15,342 nt of DNA from JBFHNV01 sp965365655 (lineage in GTDB: Bacteria > Pseudomonadota > Gammaproteobacteria > HK1). The notes under the pieces were generated by a model that saw only the letters and a list, made by a program, of their open reading frames with translations, had not been told where the DNA came from and did no database searches. Location: the NCBI GenBank assembly GCA_965365655.1, contig CBDUCN010000101.1, positions 1 through 15,342 of the forward strand. The letters run 5' to 3'. Made by a program: the position numbers and the translations under genes. Shown here one piece after another: positions 7,085 to 14,079 of this stretch (position 1 is the stretch's first letter; each line of letters starts with the position of its first letter).

Positions 7085-7354
7085 GGCGGCACGGGCGCAC
7101 GCCGAACCGGCCCTCCGGCCGCGGGGCGCTCGCGCGGCGCAGGCGCCGCCCGTCACCGGCCTGCCGTGGAGCCCGGCCATGATCCGCCCGTGCATCGCCC
7201 CCGGCCTCGCGCTCGCCGCCGCTCCGCTTCCGGCCGGGCCGGCACGCTGCATCGCCCGTACGGCTCCCGGGACCTTCCGGGCGCGCCTCCCGACGGACGG
7301 GACCGTCGCGCGCGCGCTGCGCACGTCCCGCGCGGCGCGCTGAGCGGGCACGCG

Positions 7355-7771
7355 ATGGCGACGACGCCGGGCCCGCTGCACACGGCGCCGCCCGCGGACG
7401 GCCCGCCGGATCGCACCCGCCTCGCGACCCTCGCACTGCACGTGAGCGGCGTGCTGTACGTGCTGAGCGGGATCGTGCTCGCGCTGGTGCCGCTCGCGTG
7501 GGACGCCGACACCGAACCCGGGTACCTGGTTCGCGCCGGCGTCACGTGGTTCCTCGCGGCGCTGTGCCTGGGCCTCGCCGCGCTGGCCTGGGCCACCGCG
7601 CGCGGGCTGCGCGCGGCGCGCCGCTGGGCGTGGCGCACCGCGCTCGCGCTGTTCGCGCTGTACCTGCCGTCGGTGTTCCTGCCGCTCGGCGCGGTCGGCC
7701 TGTTCGGCCTGCTCAGCGAGGGCACGCGCCGGCGCTTCCCGGGCCCGCGCAGCGATCGCGTGCGCCGCTGA
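7355..7771 (+). CDS. Small hydrophobic membrane protein, unknown function
   Basis: A 138-residue protein with a Pro/Thr-rich hydrophilic N-terminus (about 1-22) and three hydrophobic segments: about 25-49 (L-H-V-S-G-V-L-Y-V-L-S-G-I-V-L-A-L-V), about 60-82 (T-W-F-L-A-A-L-C-L-G-L-A-A-L-A-W), and about 93-118 (A-L-A-L-F-A-L-Y-L-P-S-V-F-L-P-L-G-A-V-G-L-F-G-L-L). The spacing and the final P-x-G-x-x-G-L-F-G-L-L-S motif resemble small uncharacterised membrane proteins found widely in Proteobacteria; I know no function. The same frame stays open upstream to an ATG at 7166, but that 63-codon extension is Arg/Pro-rich and looks non-coding, so ATG 7355 is preferred, though its ribosome-binding site is weak. 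It lies 74 bp upstream of the M81 gene on the same strand. Confidence 0.68.
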   Translation: MATTPGPLHTAPPADGPPDRTRLATLALHVSGVLYVLSGIVLALVPLAWDADTEPGYLVRAGVTWFLAALCLGLAALAWATARGLRAARRWAWRTALALFALYLPSVFLPLGAVGLFGLLSEGTRRRFPGPRSDRVRR

Positions 7772-7775
7772 CCCG

Positions 7776-7797
7776 GCCGCGGCGGTTTACCCGCGGC
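7776..7797. terminator. GC hairpin just after small membrane protein gene
   Basis: A perfect 7-bp inverted repeat (GCCGCGG, eight-base loop, CCGCGGC) begins four bases after the stop of the membrane protein gene. No T-run follows. It could act as a weak terminator or, given the TTTAC in its loop, belong to the promoter of the M81 gene. In sequence this GC-rich, chance is a serious alternative. Confidence 0.22.
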
Positions 7798-7845
7798 GCC
7801 GGCACGGCCACGATAGGTGCGGCACAGCCCACGGAGACACGCCCC

Positions 7846-9342
7846 ATGGCCCGCATCGCGATCGGCGGCTTCCTGCACGAGACCAACTGCTTCGTGCCCA
7901 TGCGCACCGACTACGCCTACTACGCCGCCGGCGGCGACTTCCCGCCGCTGGCCCGTGGCGCCGAGATCATCGAGCGCACGCAAGGCTCGAGCTACGGCAT
8001 GTCCGGCTTCCTCGAGGTGATGCAGGGCCGCCACGAGCTGGTGCCGCTCGTCTGGGGTCACGCCGGCGCCGGCGGCTACGTCACCGACGACGCGTTCGAG
8101 CGCATCGTCGGCGAGCTGGTCGGCGGCCTGTCCCGGGCGATGCCGGTGGACGCTGTGTACCTGGACCTGCATGGCGCGATGTGCAGCGAGACCTTTGCGG
8201 ACGCCGAGAGCGAGCTGCTGCGCCGGGTGCGCGCGTGCGTGGGCGACGCGATCCCGATCGTGATCAGCCTCGACTATCACGCGAACATCGGCGCCGCGAC
8301 CGCCGAGCTCACCGACGGCATCGCCGTCTACCTCACGTATCCGCACGTGGATCGCCAGCACACCGGCGCGCGCTCGGCGCGCATCCTGGACCGGGTGCTG
8401 GAGCGCGGCCGGCCGACCCACCGCGCGTTCCACAAGATGCCGTTCCTGCTGCCGCTGAACTTCCAGTGCACGCTGGTCGAGCCGTCGAAGGCGCTGGTGG
8501 ACTTCTCCGCCGCGAACGAGGGCGGGGACGTGCTGAACCTCTGCTACGCGGCGGGATTTCCGCCGTCGGACCTCGCCGAGTGCGGGCCGTCGGTGGTGTG
8601 CCACGGCTGGGACGCGGTGCAGGTGCAGGCCCGTGCGCAGGCGCTGGCCGACATGGTCAACGAGCGCGAGCCGCTGTTCGCCGAGGAGCTGCTGGACCCG
8701 GACGAGGCCGTGACCCGCGCGATGGACATCGCCCGCACCGCGACGCGCCCGGTGATCATCGCCGACACCCAGGACAACCCCGGCTGCGGCGGCACCTGCG
8801 ACACCACCGGCCTGCTCGCCGCGCTGCTGCGCCACGACGCGCGAGGCGTCGCGATGTGCGTGATGTGCGACCCGGACGCGGCCGGCGCCGCGCACGACGC
8901 CGGCGTCGGCGTGACCGTCGAGATGGATCTCGGCGGCCGGCACGCGATCCCGGGCGACGCGCCGTACCACGGGCAGTTCACGGTGAAGCGCCTGAGCGAC
9001 GGGCGCTTCACGACCACCGGCAAGTCGATCCCGGGCAGGAACATCGATCTCGGCCCCACGGCCCTGCTCACCATCGGCGGCGTCGACATCGTCGTCGCCA
9101 GCAAGCGCATGCAGGCCTTCGATCAGGACATCTTCCGCCACATCGGCGTCGAGCCCTCGGAGCAGAAGATCCTGGTGCTCAAGAGCACGTGCCACTTCCG
9201 CGCCGACTTCCAGCCGATCGCGGAGCGGATCCTGATCGCGGTCGCGCCCGGGGCGCATGTCGTGGACTCGACCACCTACCCGTACCGCCACCTGCGCGCC
9301 GGCGTACGCCTCGCGCCGATGGGTCCGGCGCACCCGGGATGA
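7846..9342 (+). CDS. M81 family metallopeptidase (MlrC-like)
   Basis: A complete 498-residue enzyme of the M81 family, named after MlrC of microcystin-degrading sphingomonads, a zinc hydrolase acting on linear peptide products. The N-terminal catalytic domain (DUF1485 type, about 1-290) opens with the family start A-R-I-A-I-G-G-F-L-H-E-T-N and contains L-H-G-A-M (about 109-113), then S-L-D143-Y-H145-A-N and Y-P-H167-V-D. The D-x-H-x21-H spacing equals that of the zinc ligands reported for MlrC as I recall them (Asp167, His169, His191), so metal binding is likely. The C-terminal MlrC_C domain (about 300-485) includes D-T-Q-D-N-P-G-C-G-G. Most M81 members occur in organisms with no link to microcystin and their substrates are unknown. 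GGAG (7833-7836) precedes the ATG. It ends 2 bp from the stop of pcaJ on the other strand. No signal peptide, so cytoplasmic. Confidence 0.93.
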   Translation: MARIAIGGFLHETNCFVPMRTDYAYYAAGGDFPPLARGAEIIERTQGSSYGMSGFLEVMQGRHELVPLVWGHAGAGGYVTDDAFERIVGELVGGLSRAMPVDAVYLDLHGAMCSETFADAESELLRRVRACVGDAIPIVISLDYHANIGAATAELTDGIAVYLTYPHVDRQHTGARSARILDRVLERGRPTHRAFHKMPFLLPLNFQCTLVEPSKALVDFSAANEGGDVLNLCYAAGFPPSDLAECGPSVVCHGWDAVQVQARAQALADMVNEREPLFAEELLDPDEAVTRAMDIARTATRPVIIADTQDNPGCGGTCDTTGLLAALLRHDARGVAMCVMCDPDAAGAAHDAGVGVTVEMDLGGRHAIPGDAPYHGQFTVKRLSDGRFTTTGKSIPGRNIDLGPTALLTIGGVDIVVASKRMQAFDQDIFRHIGVEPSEQKILVLKSTCHFRADFQPIAERILIAVAPGAHVVDSTTYPYRHLRAGVRLAPMGPAHPG

Positions 9343-9344
9343 CG

Positions 9345-9995
9345 CTACGAGACGTCCGCCGAGGCCTCCAGCGGCACGCCGACCATTCCGGCAAGCTCCT
9401 CCAGCGACAGCCCCTCCAGGATGTCGCGCACGCGCACGCCCTGCGGCGTCAGATCGAACACCGCGTGGTCGGTGTAGACGCGGGTCACGCACGCCGGCGC
9501 GGTGAGCGGGTAGCTGCAGCGCTCGACCAGCTTGCTCTCGCCGCCGCGGGTCAGCAGCGGCATCATGACCCAGGTGCGCTTCGCGCCGATCGCGAGATCC
9601 ATCGCGCCGCCCACCGCCGGGATCGCGTCCGGCTCGCCGGTGTGCCAGTTCGCGAGATCGCCGCCCGCCGAGACCTGGTACGCGCCCAGCACGCAGATGT
9701 CGAGGTGCCCGCCGCGCATCATCGCGAACGCGTCGGCGTGGTGGAAGAACGCGGCGCCCGGCAGCAGCGTGACCGGCTGCTTTCCGGCGTTGATCAGATC
9801 CCGGTCGGCCTGCCCCTCGGGCGGCGCGGGGCCCATGCCGAGCAGCCCGTTCTCGGTGTGCAGCACGATCTCGCGATCGGGCGGCAGGTGATTGCCGACC
9901 AGCGTCGGCATGCCGATGCCGAGATTCACCACCGCGCCGTCCGGAATGTCGCGCCCGATGCGCGCCGCGATCTCGTCCTTGCTCCAGCGGTTCAT
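9345..9995 (-). CDS. pcaJ: 3-oxoacid (3-oxoadipate-type) CoA-transferase subunit B
   Basis: A 216-residue class I CoA-transferase beta subunit. It would pair with the A subunit to move CoA from succinyl-CoA to a 3-oxo acid through a glutamyl-CoA intermediate. The catalytic glutamate is E48 in H-T-E48-N-G-L-L-G-M-G-P. Other family features are V-V-N-L-G-I-G-M-P-T (22-31), L-I-N-A-G-K-Q, F-F-H-H-A-D-A-F, M-M-R-G-G-H-L-D and A-V-G-G-A-M-D-L-A. The pattern closely follows Pseudomonas PcaJ of the beta-ketoadipate pathway, hence the symbol, but no other pca genes are in the window and acetoacetate or another 3-oxo acid could be the real substrate. GAGGAG sits upstream of the ATG. It begins 13 bp after the end of pcaI in the same transcript and is tail-to-tail with the M81 gene. 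Confidence 0.92.
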   Translation of the reverse strand: MNRWSKDEIAARIGRDIPDGAVVNLGIGMPTLVGNHLPPDREIVLHTENGLLGMGPAPPEGQADRDLINAGKQPVTLLPGAAFFHHADAFAMMRGGHLDICVLGAYQVSAGGDLANWHTGEPDAIPAVGGAMDLAIGAKRTWVMMPLLTRGGESKLVERCSYPLTAPACVTRVYTDHAVFDLTPQGVRVRDILEGLSLEELAGMVGVPLEASADVS

Positions 9996-10008
9996 CGTCC
10001 CACGCTCC

Positions 10009-10695
10009 TCACGCCGCGCGCTCGACGACCGGATCGCGCACCTCGACGACGCGCTGCACGAAGATGCCGGGCGTGACCACCGCCTCCGGGTCCAGCGCCC
10101 CGAGCTCGACGACCTCGTGCACCTCCACGACGGTGACGCGCGCGGCGCTCGCCATCACGGGTCCGAAGTTGCGCGCCGTCATGCGATAGACCAGGTTGCC
10201 CCAGCGGTCGGCCTTCAGCGCCTTGATCAGCGCGACGTCGCCGCGGATCGGATACTCCAGCACGTAGTCCCGCCCGTCGATGCGCCGCGTCTCCTTGCCC
10301 TCGGCGAGCCGCGTGCCGACGGCCGTGGGACAGAAGAACGCGCCGATGCCGGCGCCCGCCGCGCGCAGGCGTTCGGCCAGGTTGCCCTGCGGCACCAGCT
10401 CGAGCTCGAGCTCGCCGCTCCTGTAGAGCCTGTCGAAGTGCCAGGAGTCGTGCTGGCGCGGGAAGGAGCAGATCACCTTGCGCACGCGGCCCGCGGCAAG
10501 CAGCGCGGCCAGCCCGTGGTCCGCGTTGCCTGCGTTGTTGCTGACCACCGTGAGGTCCTTCGCCCCCTGCTCGATCAGCGCGTCCACCAGCGCGGACGGC
10601 ATGCCCGCCTCGCCGAAGCCGCCGACCAGCACGGTGTCGCCGTCGCGCACGCCGGCGACGGCCTCCGCCGTCGAGCCGCAGATCTTGTCAATCAT
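10009..10695 (-). CDS. pcaI: 3-oxoacid (3-oxoadipate-type) CoA-transferase subunit A
   Basis: A 228-residue class I CoA-transferase alpha subunit, the partner of the adjacent pcaJ. It begins M-I-D-K-I, then has the CoA-binding glycine loop V-G-G-F-G-E-A-G-M-P (about 24-33), followed by S-N-N-A-G-N (about 52-57), C-S-F-P-R-Q, V-P-Q-G-N-L-A-E-R-L, G-A-F-F-C-P-T and, near the end, T-P-G-I-F-V-Q-R-V-V. These segments follow the P. putida PcaI pattern nearly block for block, so the beta-ketoadipate-type assignment is better than a generic one. Substrate specificity cannot be proved from sequence. ATG 10695 has GGAGGA eight bases upstream and a TATGAT -10 about 31 bases upstream, so the IJ pair can be transcribed on its own despite lying downstream of the AtuA/DUF4387 genes. 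Confidence 0.92.
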   Translation of the reverse strand: MIDKICGSTAEAVAGVRDGDTVLVGGFGEAGMPSALVDALIEQGAKDLTVVSNNAGNADHGLAALLAAGRVRKVICSFPRQHDSWHFDRLYRSGELELELVPQGNLAERLRAAGAGIGAFFCPTAVGTRLAEGKETRRIDGRDYVLEYPIRGDVALIKALKADRWGNLVYRMTARNFGPVMASAARVTVVEVHEVVELGALDPEAVVTPGIFVQRVVEVRDPVVERAA

Positions 10696-10726
10696 CGCGA
10701 ATCCTCCGCACCGCCCGCCGGGGCGC

Positions 10727-10732
10727 ATCATA
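10727..10732 (-). promoter_or_regulatory. -10 hexamer TATGAT before pcaIJ
   Basis: On the minus strand GCTATGATGCG contains TATGAT (five of six consensus bases) about 31 bases before the pcaI ATG. The predicted leader of about 25 bases contains the GGAGGA ribosome-binding site. No -35 match is visible, so activation by a regulator is possible. The same hexamer precedes the CBS/DUF294 gene. Confidence 0.42.
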
Positions 10733-10787
10733 GCGGCAGCCGTTCACCGGCGGCGCCGCGCGACGATTCCCGGTCGAGCACTCGGCA

Positions 10788-11096
10788 TCAGGGCACCTCG
10801 AGGTCGAGCAGCGGCGCGTGCTGCTGCGCGCCGTAGACGTCGCCGTCCTCGGGGTCTCCGCTCGCATGCGCGCGCGGCACGGTGATCTTGATCGCGAAGG
10901 CCACGTCGTAGGGGATCACGCTCACCGCGTTGTGGGACACGCGGTACAGCGCCGCGATGCGCGCGGCGTCCAGCACGCCGCTGTCGCGCACGCGGCGATA
11001 CGTGGCCTCGTCCTCGAACATCAGGTCCAGCGTCAGCAGCAGCGCGCCGGCATTCTTCGAGCGCACGACCTTCGCGAGATCGGCGAGGCGGGTCAC
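10788..11096 (-). CDS. DUF4387 family protein, AtuA partner
   Basis: A 102-residue cytoplasmic protein with the DUF4387 (PF14330) signature: L-A-D-L-A-K-V-V-R-S-K-N-A-G (about 4-17), L-T-L-D-L-M-F (about 21-27) and, later, H-N-A-V-S-V-I-P-Y-D-V-A-F-A-I-K-I-T-V-P-R, ending with G-D-x-x-D-G-D-V-Y-G-A-Q-Q-H. The family has no proven activity but commonly follows AtuA/DUF1446 genes, as here. The start is GTG and overlaps the TGA of the upstream AtuA gene in the four bases GTGA (complement of 11093-11096), the usual sign of translational coupling and stoichiometric expression. It may form a complex with the AtuA-type protein (inference). Confidence 0.87.
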   Translation of the reverse strand: MTRLADLAKVVRSKNAGALLLTLDLMFEDEATYRRVRDSGVLDAARIAALYRVSHNAVSVIPYDVAFAIKITVPRAHASGDPEDGDVYGAQQHAPLLDLEVP

Positions 11097-12478
11097 GCGC
11101 GCACCCCGACGTCCACGATCTCGACCGGGAACAGCGACAGCGGATCGTCGAGCTCCACCGTGTGCCACACGCTGAAACGGTACGCGGGACCCGCCGGCAG
11201 ATCCGACGGCGAGAACGGAATCGCGAGGTTGCCGGAGATGCACTGGCGGCCCGGAAAGTCGGTGTGCAGCAGCATGTAGCGAAGCTTCGCCATCACCGCG
11301 CGGCTGCTGTCCTCGTCCGCGGCCAGCACGTCGGCGACGAGGCCGATCTCGTGAGGCGTCGCGCCGCGCACCGGCTCGCGCTCGCCCATCACCGCGTCGC
11401 GCCCGTAGACGCGCACGTTCAGGCTGTAGTCGTCGTCGGCCAGCCCGAGGCTGCGCGCCTCGGACGCGACCCGCGCCCGGCACTCGCGCACGAAGTCATC
11501 GATGCCGGCGATCAGCACGGGGTCGCGCACACCGGCGACGAACACGGTGCGAAAGCCCAGCGCCGCGACGCCTTCCAGCTTCACCGTGTACGGCACGCGC
11601 GCGTGGAAGCGGCTGCCGGTCACGCGCACCCGGCGCGGGTCCACCTGCTCGTACACGCACGCGCGCGTGTCCAGCACCCCGCCCGGCTCGGTCAGCTCGT
11701 ACGGGCTGGGCGTCTCGTACAGCGTGTGCGCGGCCACGCGCACGCGCGGGCAGCGCCTGTCCGGGTGCCCCGGCTCCACGTCGAAGTGATCCGCGGCCAG
11801 GGTGCCCACGACGCAGTCCTGCCCGACCCGCGGCTCGGTCACCTGCGCGCCGCACTCGATGATCTTGCCGAGGTGCCACGCGAGCCCCGGGTCGTGGCCG
11901 CGCATCAGCGGCAGCGCCGCGAACAGCGCAGCGTCGCTCGCGCGCCCCGCGAGCACGACGTCCGCGCCGCCGGCGAGCGCCGCCTGCAGCGGCTCCACGC
12001 CCATCATCGCGACGATCCGCGCGGCCGCGTCCACGCCGGCCTCGTCCAGCTCGCCGATCGGCCCGAGCGGGCGCACCTTGCCGGCGGCGACCGCGGCGCG
12101 CAGCGCGTCGCGGGGCGGCTCGGCGTGGATCAGCGCCATGCGGAATCCGAGGCCACGCTCGGCGGCGATCTCCTCGGCCAGCGCACGGGTGAACGCGAGG
12201 TGCGGCTCGCCGCCGCCGCCGCCGGCGGAGCCGACGATCACCGGGATGCCGCGCGTGACGCCGGCCTCGAGCAGCAGCGCGAGGTCGCGCTTCATCGCGC
12301 GCCGCGACACGAACGGCACGCCCGCCCCCAGGTAGTACGGACCCGGGTCCATGGAGCCGCCGTCGCACGCGATGAGGTCGATGCCGAGGCCCAGCGCGCG
12401 CTCGAACGCCTGCTCGGTGAAGCCATAGCCGAGCTGGCCGCTGGCGGCGAGAACGCGCATGGGCTGTGGCGGGGCCAT
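11093..12478 (-). CDS. AtuA-like DUF1446 family protein
   Basis: A 461-residue protein of the acyclic terpene utilisation AtuA/DUF1446 family (PF07287). AtuA is needed for citronellol/geraniol breakdown in pseudomonads, but its reaction is unclear and homologues occur in many unrelated catabolic loci. Visible family features: the N-terminal R-V-L-A-A-S-G-Q-L-G-Y-G (about 8-19), A-C-D-G-G-S-M-D-P-G-P-Y-Y-L-G (about 39-53), G-S-A-G-G-G-G-G-E-P-H-L (about 85-96), A-G-R-A-S-D-A-A-L-F-A-A-L-P (mid) and W-H-L-G-K-I-I-E-C-G-A near the catalytic-looking core. ATG 12478 gives M-A-P-P-Q-P-M; a second ATG six codons later (12460) is possible; neither has a Shine-Dalgarno, and CATGAT (complement of 12485-12490) suggests a near-leaderless transcript. 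Followed by the DUF4387 gene with GTGA overlap and diverging from the MFS gene. No other atu genes (carboxylase, acyl-CoA dehydrogenase) are present, so I give no symbol. Confidence 0.88.
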   Translation of the reverse strand: MAPPQPMRVLAASGQLGYGFTEQAFERALGLGIDLIACDGGSMDPGPYYLGAGVPFVSRRAMKRDLALLLEAGVTRGIPVIVGSAGGGGGEPHLAFTRALAEEIAAERGLGFRMALIHAEPPRDALRAAVAAGKVRPLGPIGELDEAGVDAAARIVAMMGVEPLQAALAGGADVVLAGRASDAALFAALPLMRGHDPGLAWHLGKIIECGAQVTEPRVGQDCVVGTLAADHFDVEPGHPDRRCPRVRVAAHTLYETPSPYELTEPGGVLDTRACVYEQVDPRRVRVTGSRFHARVPYTVKLEGVAALGFRTVFVAGVRDPVLIAGIDDFVRECRARVASEARSLGLADDDYSLNVRVYGRDAVMGEREPVRGATPHEIGLVADVLAADEDSSRAVMAKLRYMLLHTDFPGRQCISGNLAIPFSPSDLPAGPAYRFSVWHTVELDDPLSLFPVEIVDVGVRA

Positions 12479-12484
12479 GCGGCA

Positions 12485-12490
12485 ATCATG
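12485..12490 (-). promoter_or_regulatory. -10-like CATGAT before AtuA-like gene
   Basis: On the minus strand CATGAT lies six bases before the ATG at 12478, close to the distance expected for a leaderless mRNA. It lies back to back with the plus-strand GACACT, so both divergent genes would share a promoter region of only a few dozen bases. Confidence 0.3.
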
Positions 12491-12491
12491 C

Positions 12492-12497
12492 GACACT
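12492..12497 (+). promoter_or_regulatory. -10-like GACACT before MFS gene
   Basis: GACACT followed by GCGGC resembles the TACACTGGCGGC seen at 7079. A start near 12504 would leave about 15 bases before the GTG at 12519 and would rule out the upstream ATGs at 12459 and 12477 as starts. No -35 is seen. Confidence 0.27.
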
Positions 12498-12518
12498 GCG
12501 GCCCCGCCCGCAGCACCG

Positions 12519-13910
12519 GTGCGCGCCCTGTCCACGTCACCCTCCGAGCCCACGGCCGCACGCCCCTGGCTGGCCGTCGCCAGCGTCTCCCTCGGCGCGT
12601 CGCTCGCGCCGCTGGACTCGGCGGTGAACGCGGCCTTCCCCGCGATCACCGGCGCGTTCGGCCAGCCCGTGTCGGCGATCCGCTGGGTGATCATCGTCTA
12701 CGTGCTCACCTACGCGGCGCTGCTGCTCGGCTTCGGCCGGCTCGCCGACGCGGCTGGCCACCGCCGCGTGTTCCTCGCGGGGCTCGCGTGGTGCGCCGGC
12801 GCGCTCGGCCTGTGCGCGCTGGCCGGCAGCTTCCAGACCCTGCTCGCCGCGCGCGTGCTGCAGGGCGTGGGCACCGCGCTGGTGCTCGCGAGCGCGCCGG
12901 CGCTGGTGACGCTGACGCTGCCGCCGGCGCAGCGCACCCGCGGCATCGCCGTGTACACGTTCGGCTTCGCGCTCGCGGCGACGGCGGGGCCGCTGCTGGG
13001 CGGCGCGCTCGCGCAGCACTTCGGCTGGCCCGCGGTGTTCTGGATGCGGGTGCCGATCGCGCTGGCCGCGATCGCGCTGACGCTGTGGCGGGTGCCGGCA
13101 CCGCTGCGCGCCGAGCCGGGCGCGCGCTTCGATCCCGTCACCGGGCTCGCGCTCGCGCTGGGCATCTACGCGTCCCTGATGGCACTCGGCCAGGGCGGAC
13201 ACTTCGGCTGGCGCTCGCCGGCGACCCTCGCGCTGGCCGCGGGCGGCGCGGCTCTGCTCGCGTGGTTCGTACGGCGCCAGCGCGATCCCGCGCGGCGCGT
13301 GATCGACCTCGCGCTGTTTCGCGACGCGCGCTTCGCAGCGGTGAACGCGAGCCACGCGCTGCTCAACGCGGCCTACTTCATGGTGATGCTGTTCGTGCCG
13401 TACTGGCTGCAGCGCGCGCACGGCGACGCCGGCGTGATGCTGCTCGCGTTCTCACCGCTCGGCTTCGCGGTCGGGTCGCCGCTCGCCGAGCGAGCGCTGC
13501 GCCGCCTCGCGGCGTCGGCGGTGAGCGCATGGGGGCTGGTCCTGAGCGCGCTGTCGCTGGGCGCTGTCGCGCTGTTGCCGGAGCACGCGCCGGCGGCGTG
13601 GGTCGCGGCGGTGCTGCTGGTCACCGGGCTCGGCTACGGGCTGTTCCAGGTCGCGGCGATGGACCAGGTCATGGGCGCGCTCGCGCGCGCCGACCAGGGC
13701 GTGGCCGGCAGCCTGAACATGGTGACGCGCACCGTCGGCGTGGTGCTGGGCGCGAGCGCCGGCGCCGCCGCGTTCGACGCGGTCGAGCCCGGCGCCGGCT
13801 TCGCGCCCGCGTTCGCGACGGTGTTCCACGGCGCGTGGGGGCTGTGCGTGCTCACGCTGGCGCTGCTCGCGGTCGCGTCGCGCGTGCCGCGCGCGGCGCG
13901 GGGGGCCTGA
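12519..13910 (+). CDS. Major facilitator superfamily transporter, DHA2-like
   Basis: An integral membrane protein of about 463 residues with a near-continuous series of hydrophobic helices (12-14). It shows the drug:H+ antiporter marks: L-D-S-A-V-N-x-A-F-P-x-I in helix 1 (D33 in this numbering; the EmrB/QacA consensus is L-D-x-T-x-V-N), motif A G-R-L-A-D-A-A-G-H-R-R in the 2-3 loop, and motif C A-T-A-G-P-L-L-G-G in helix 5. The class contains both efflux pumps and importers, so direction is open. Divergence from the AtuA-like gene suggests a link with that locus: uptake of its substrate or export of a by-product (inference). The start is uncertain: in-frame ATGs at 12459 and 12477 lie inside or on the start of the divergent gene, so GTG 12519 is preferred; none has a clear ribosome-binding site. 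Confidence 0.85.
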   Translation: MRALSTSPSEPTAARPWLAVASVSLGASLAPLDSAVNAAFPAITGAFGQPVSAIRWVIIVYVLTYAALLLGFGRLADAAGHRRVFLAGLAWCAGALGLCALAGSFQTLLAARVLQGVGTALVLASAPALVTLTLPPAQRTRGIAVYTFGFALAATAGPLLGGALAQHFGWPAVFWMRVPIALAAIALTLWRVPAPLRAEPGARFDPVTGLALALGIYASLMALGQGGHFGWRSPATLALAAGGAALLAWFVRRQRDPARRVIDLALFRDARFAAVNASHALLNAAYFMVMLFVPYWLQRAHGDAGVMLLAFSPLGFAVGSPLAERALRRLAASAVSAWGLVLSALSLGAVALLPEHAPAAWVAAVLLVTGLGYGLFQVAAMDQVMGALARADQGVAGSLNMVTRTVGVVLGASAGAAAFDAVEPGAGFAPAFATVFHGAWGLCVLTLALLAVASRVPRAARGA

Positions 13911-13952
13911 GCGCGGCGAGCGCACGCGCGGCGTCCCCGCACCCGGCGTGCA

Positions 13953-13971
13953 GCACTGCGCGGGCCAGTGC
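13953..13971. terminator. Small hairpin after MFS gene, weak terminator candidate
   Basis: GCACTG, a seven-base loop, and CAGTGC form a perfect 6-bp stem 42 bases past the MFS stop. No T-run follows, so support for termination is slight. Confidence 0.2.
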
Positions 13972-14079
13972 GAGGCCCGCCAACTCGCTGATCTCATGAC
14001 TGTATTGGATCTGCCGCGGGCTGCGCCGCGCGCGCCGGGCGCCCGCGACCACCACGCGCCACCGGCGCCGCGAGGCCCT

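Larger units (their letters stand above)
6984..7354. other. 371-bp divergent intergenic region with promoter-like hexamers
   Basis: This gap lies between the divergent starts of two small membrane protein genes. It contains a minus-strand TACTTT (complement of 7018-7023), suited to the left gene, and a plus-strand TACACT (7079-7084). The latter lies about 270 bases before the called start of the right gene, so that gene would have a long leader. Within the leader a 54-codon frame (7179-7343) begins with a stretch that looks faintly like a signal peptide, but it has no ribosome-binding site or recognisable domain and ends in Arg/Ala-rich sequence, so I do not call it a gene. Confidence 0.45.

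Noticed and set aside
7179..7343. A 54-codon frame with a weak signal-peptide-like start
   Set aside because: No ribosome-binding site, no lipobox or domain, and an Arg/Ala-rich tail; kept only as a low-interest note.
7153..9492. A 779-codon minus-strand open frame opposite the M81 gene
   Set aside because: The M81 enzyme on plus has clear zinc ligands and family motifs; the antisense frame encodes only Arg/Ala/His-rich sequence.
11162..13999. A 945-codon plus-strand open frame across the AtuA-like and MFS genes
   Set aside because: It is antisense to the AtuA-like gene and out of frame with the MFS gene, both supported by family motifs; no domain was seen in its product.
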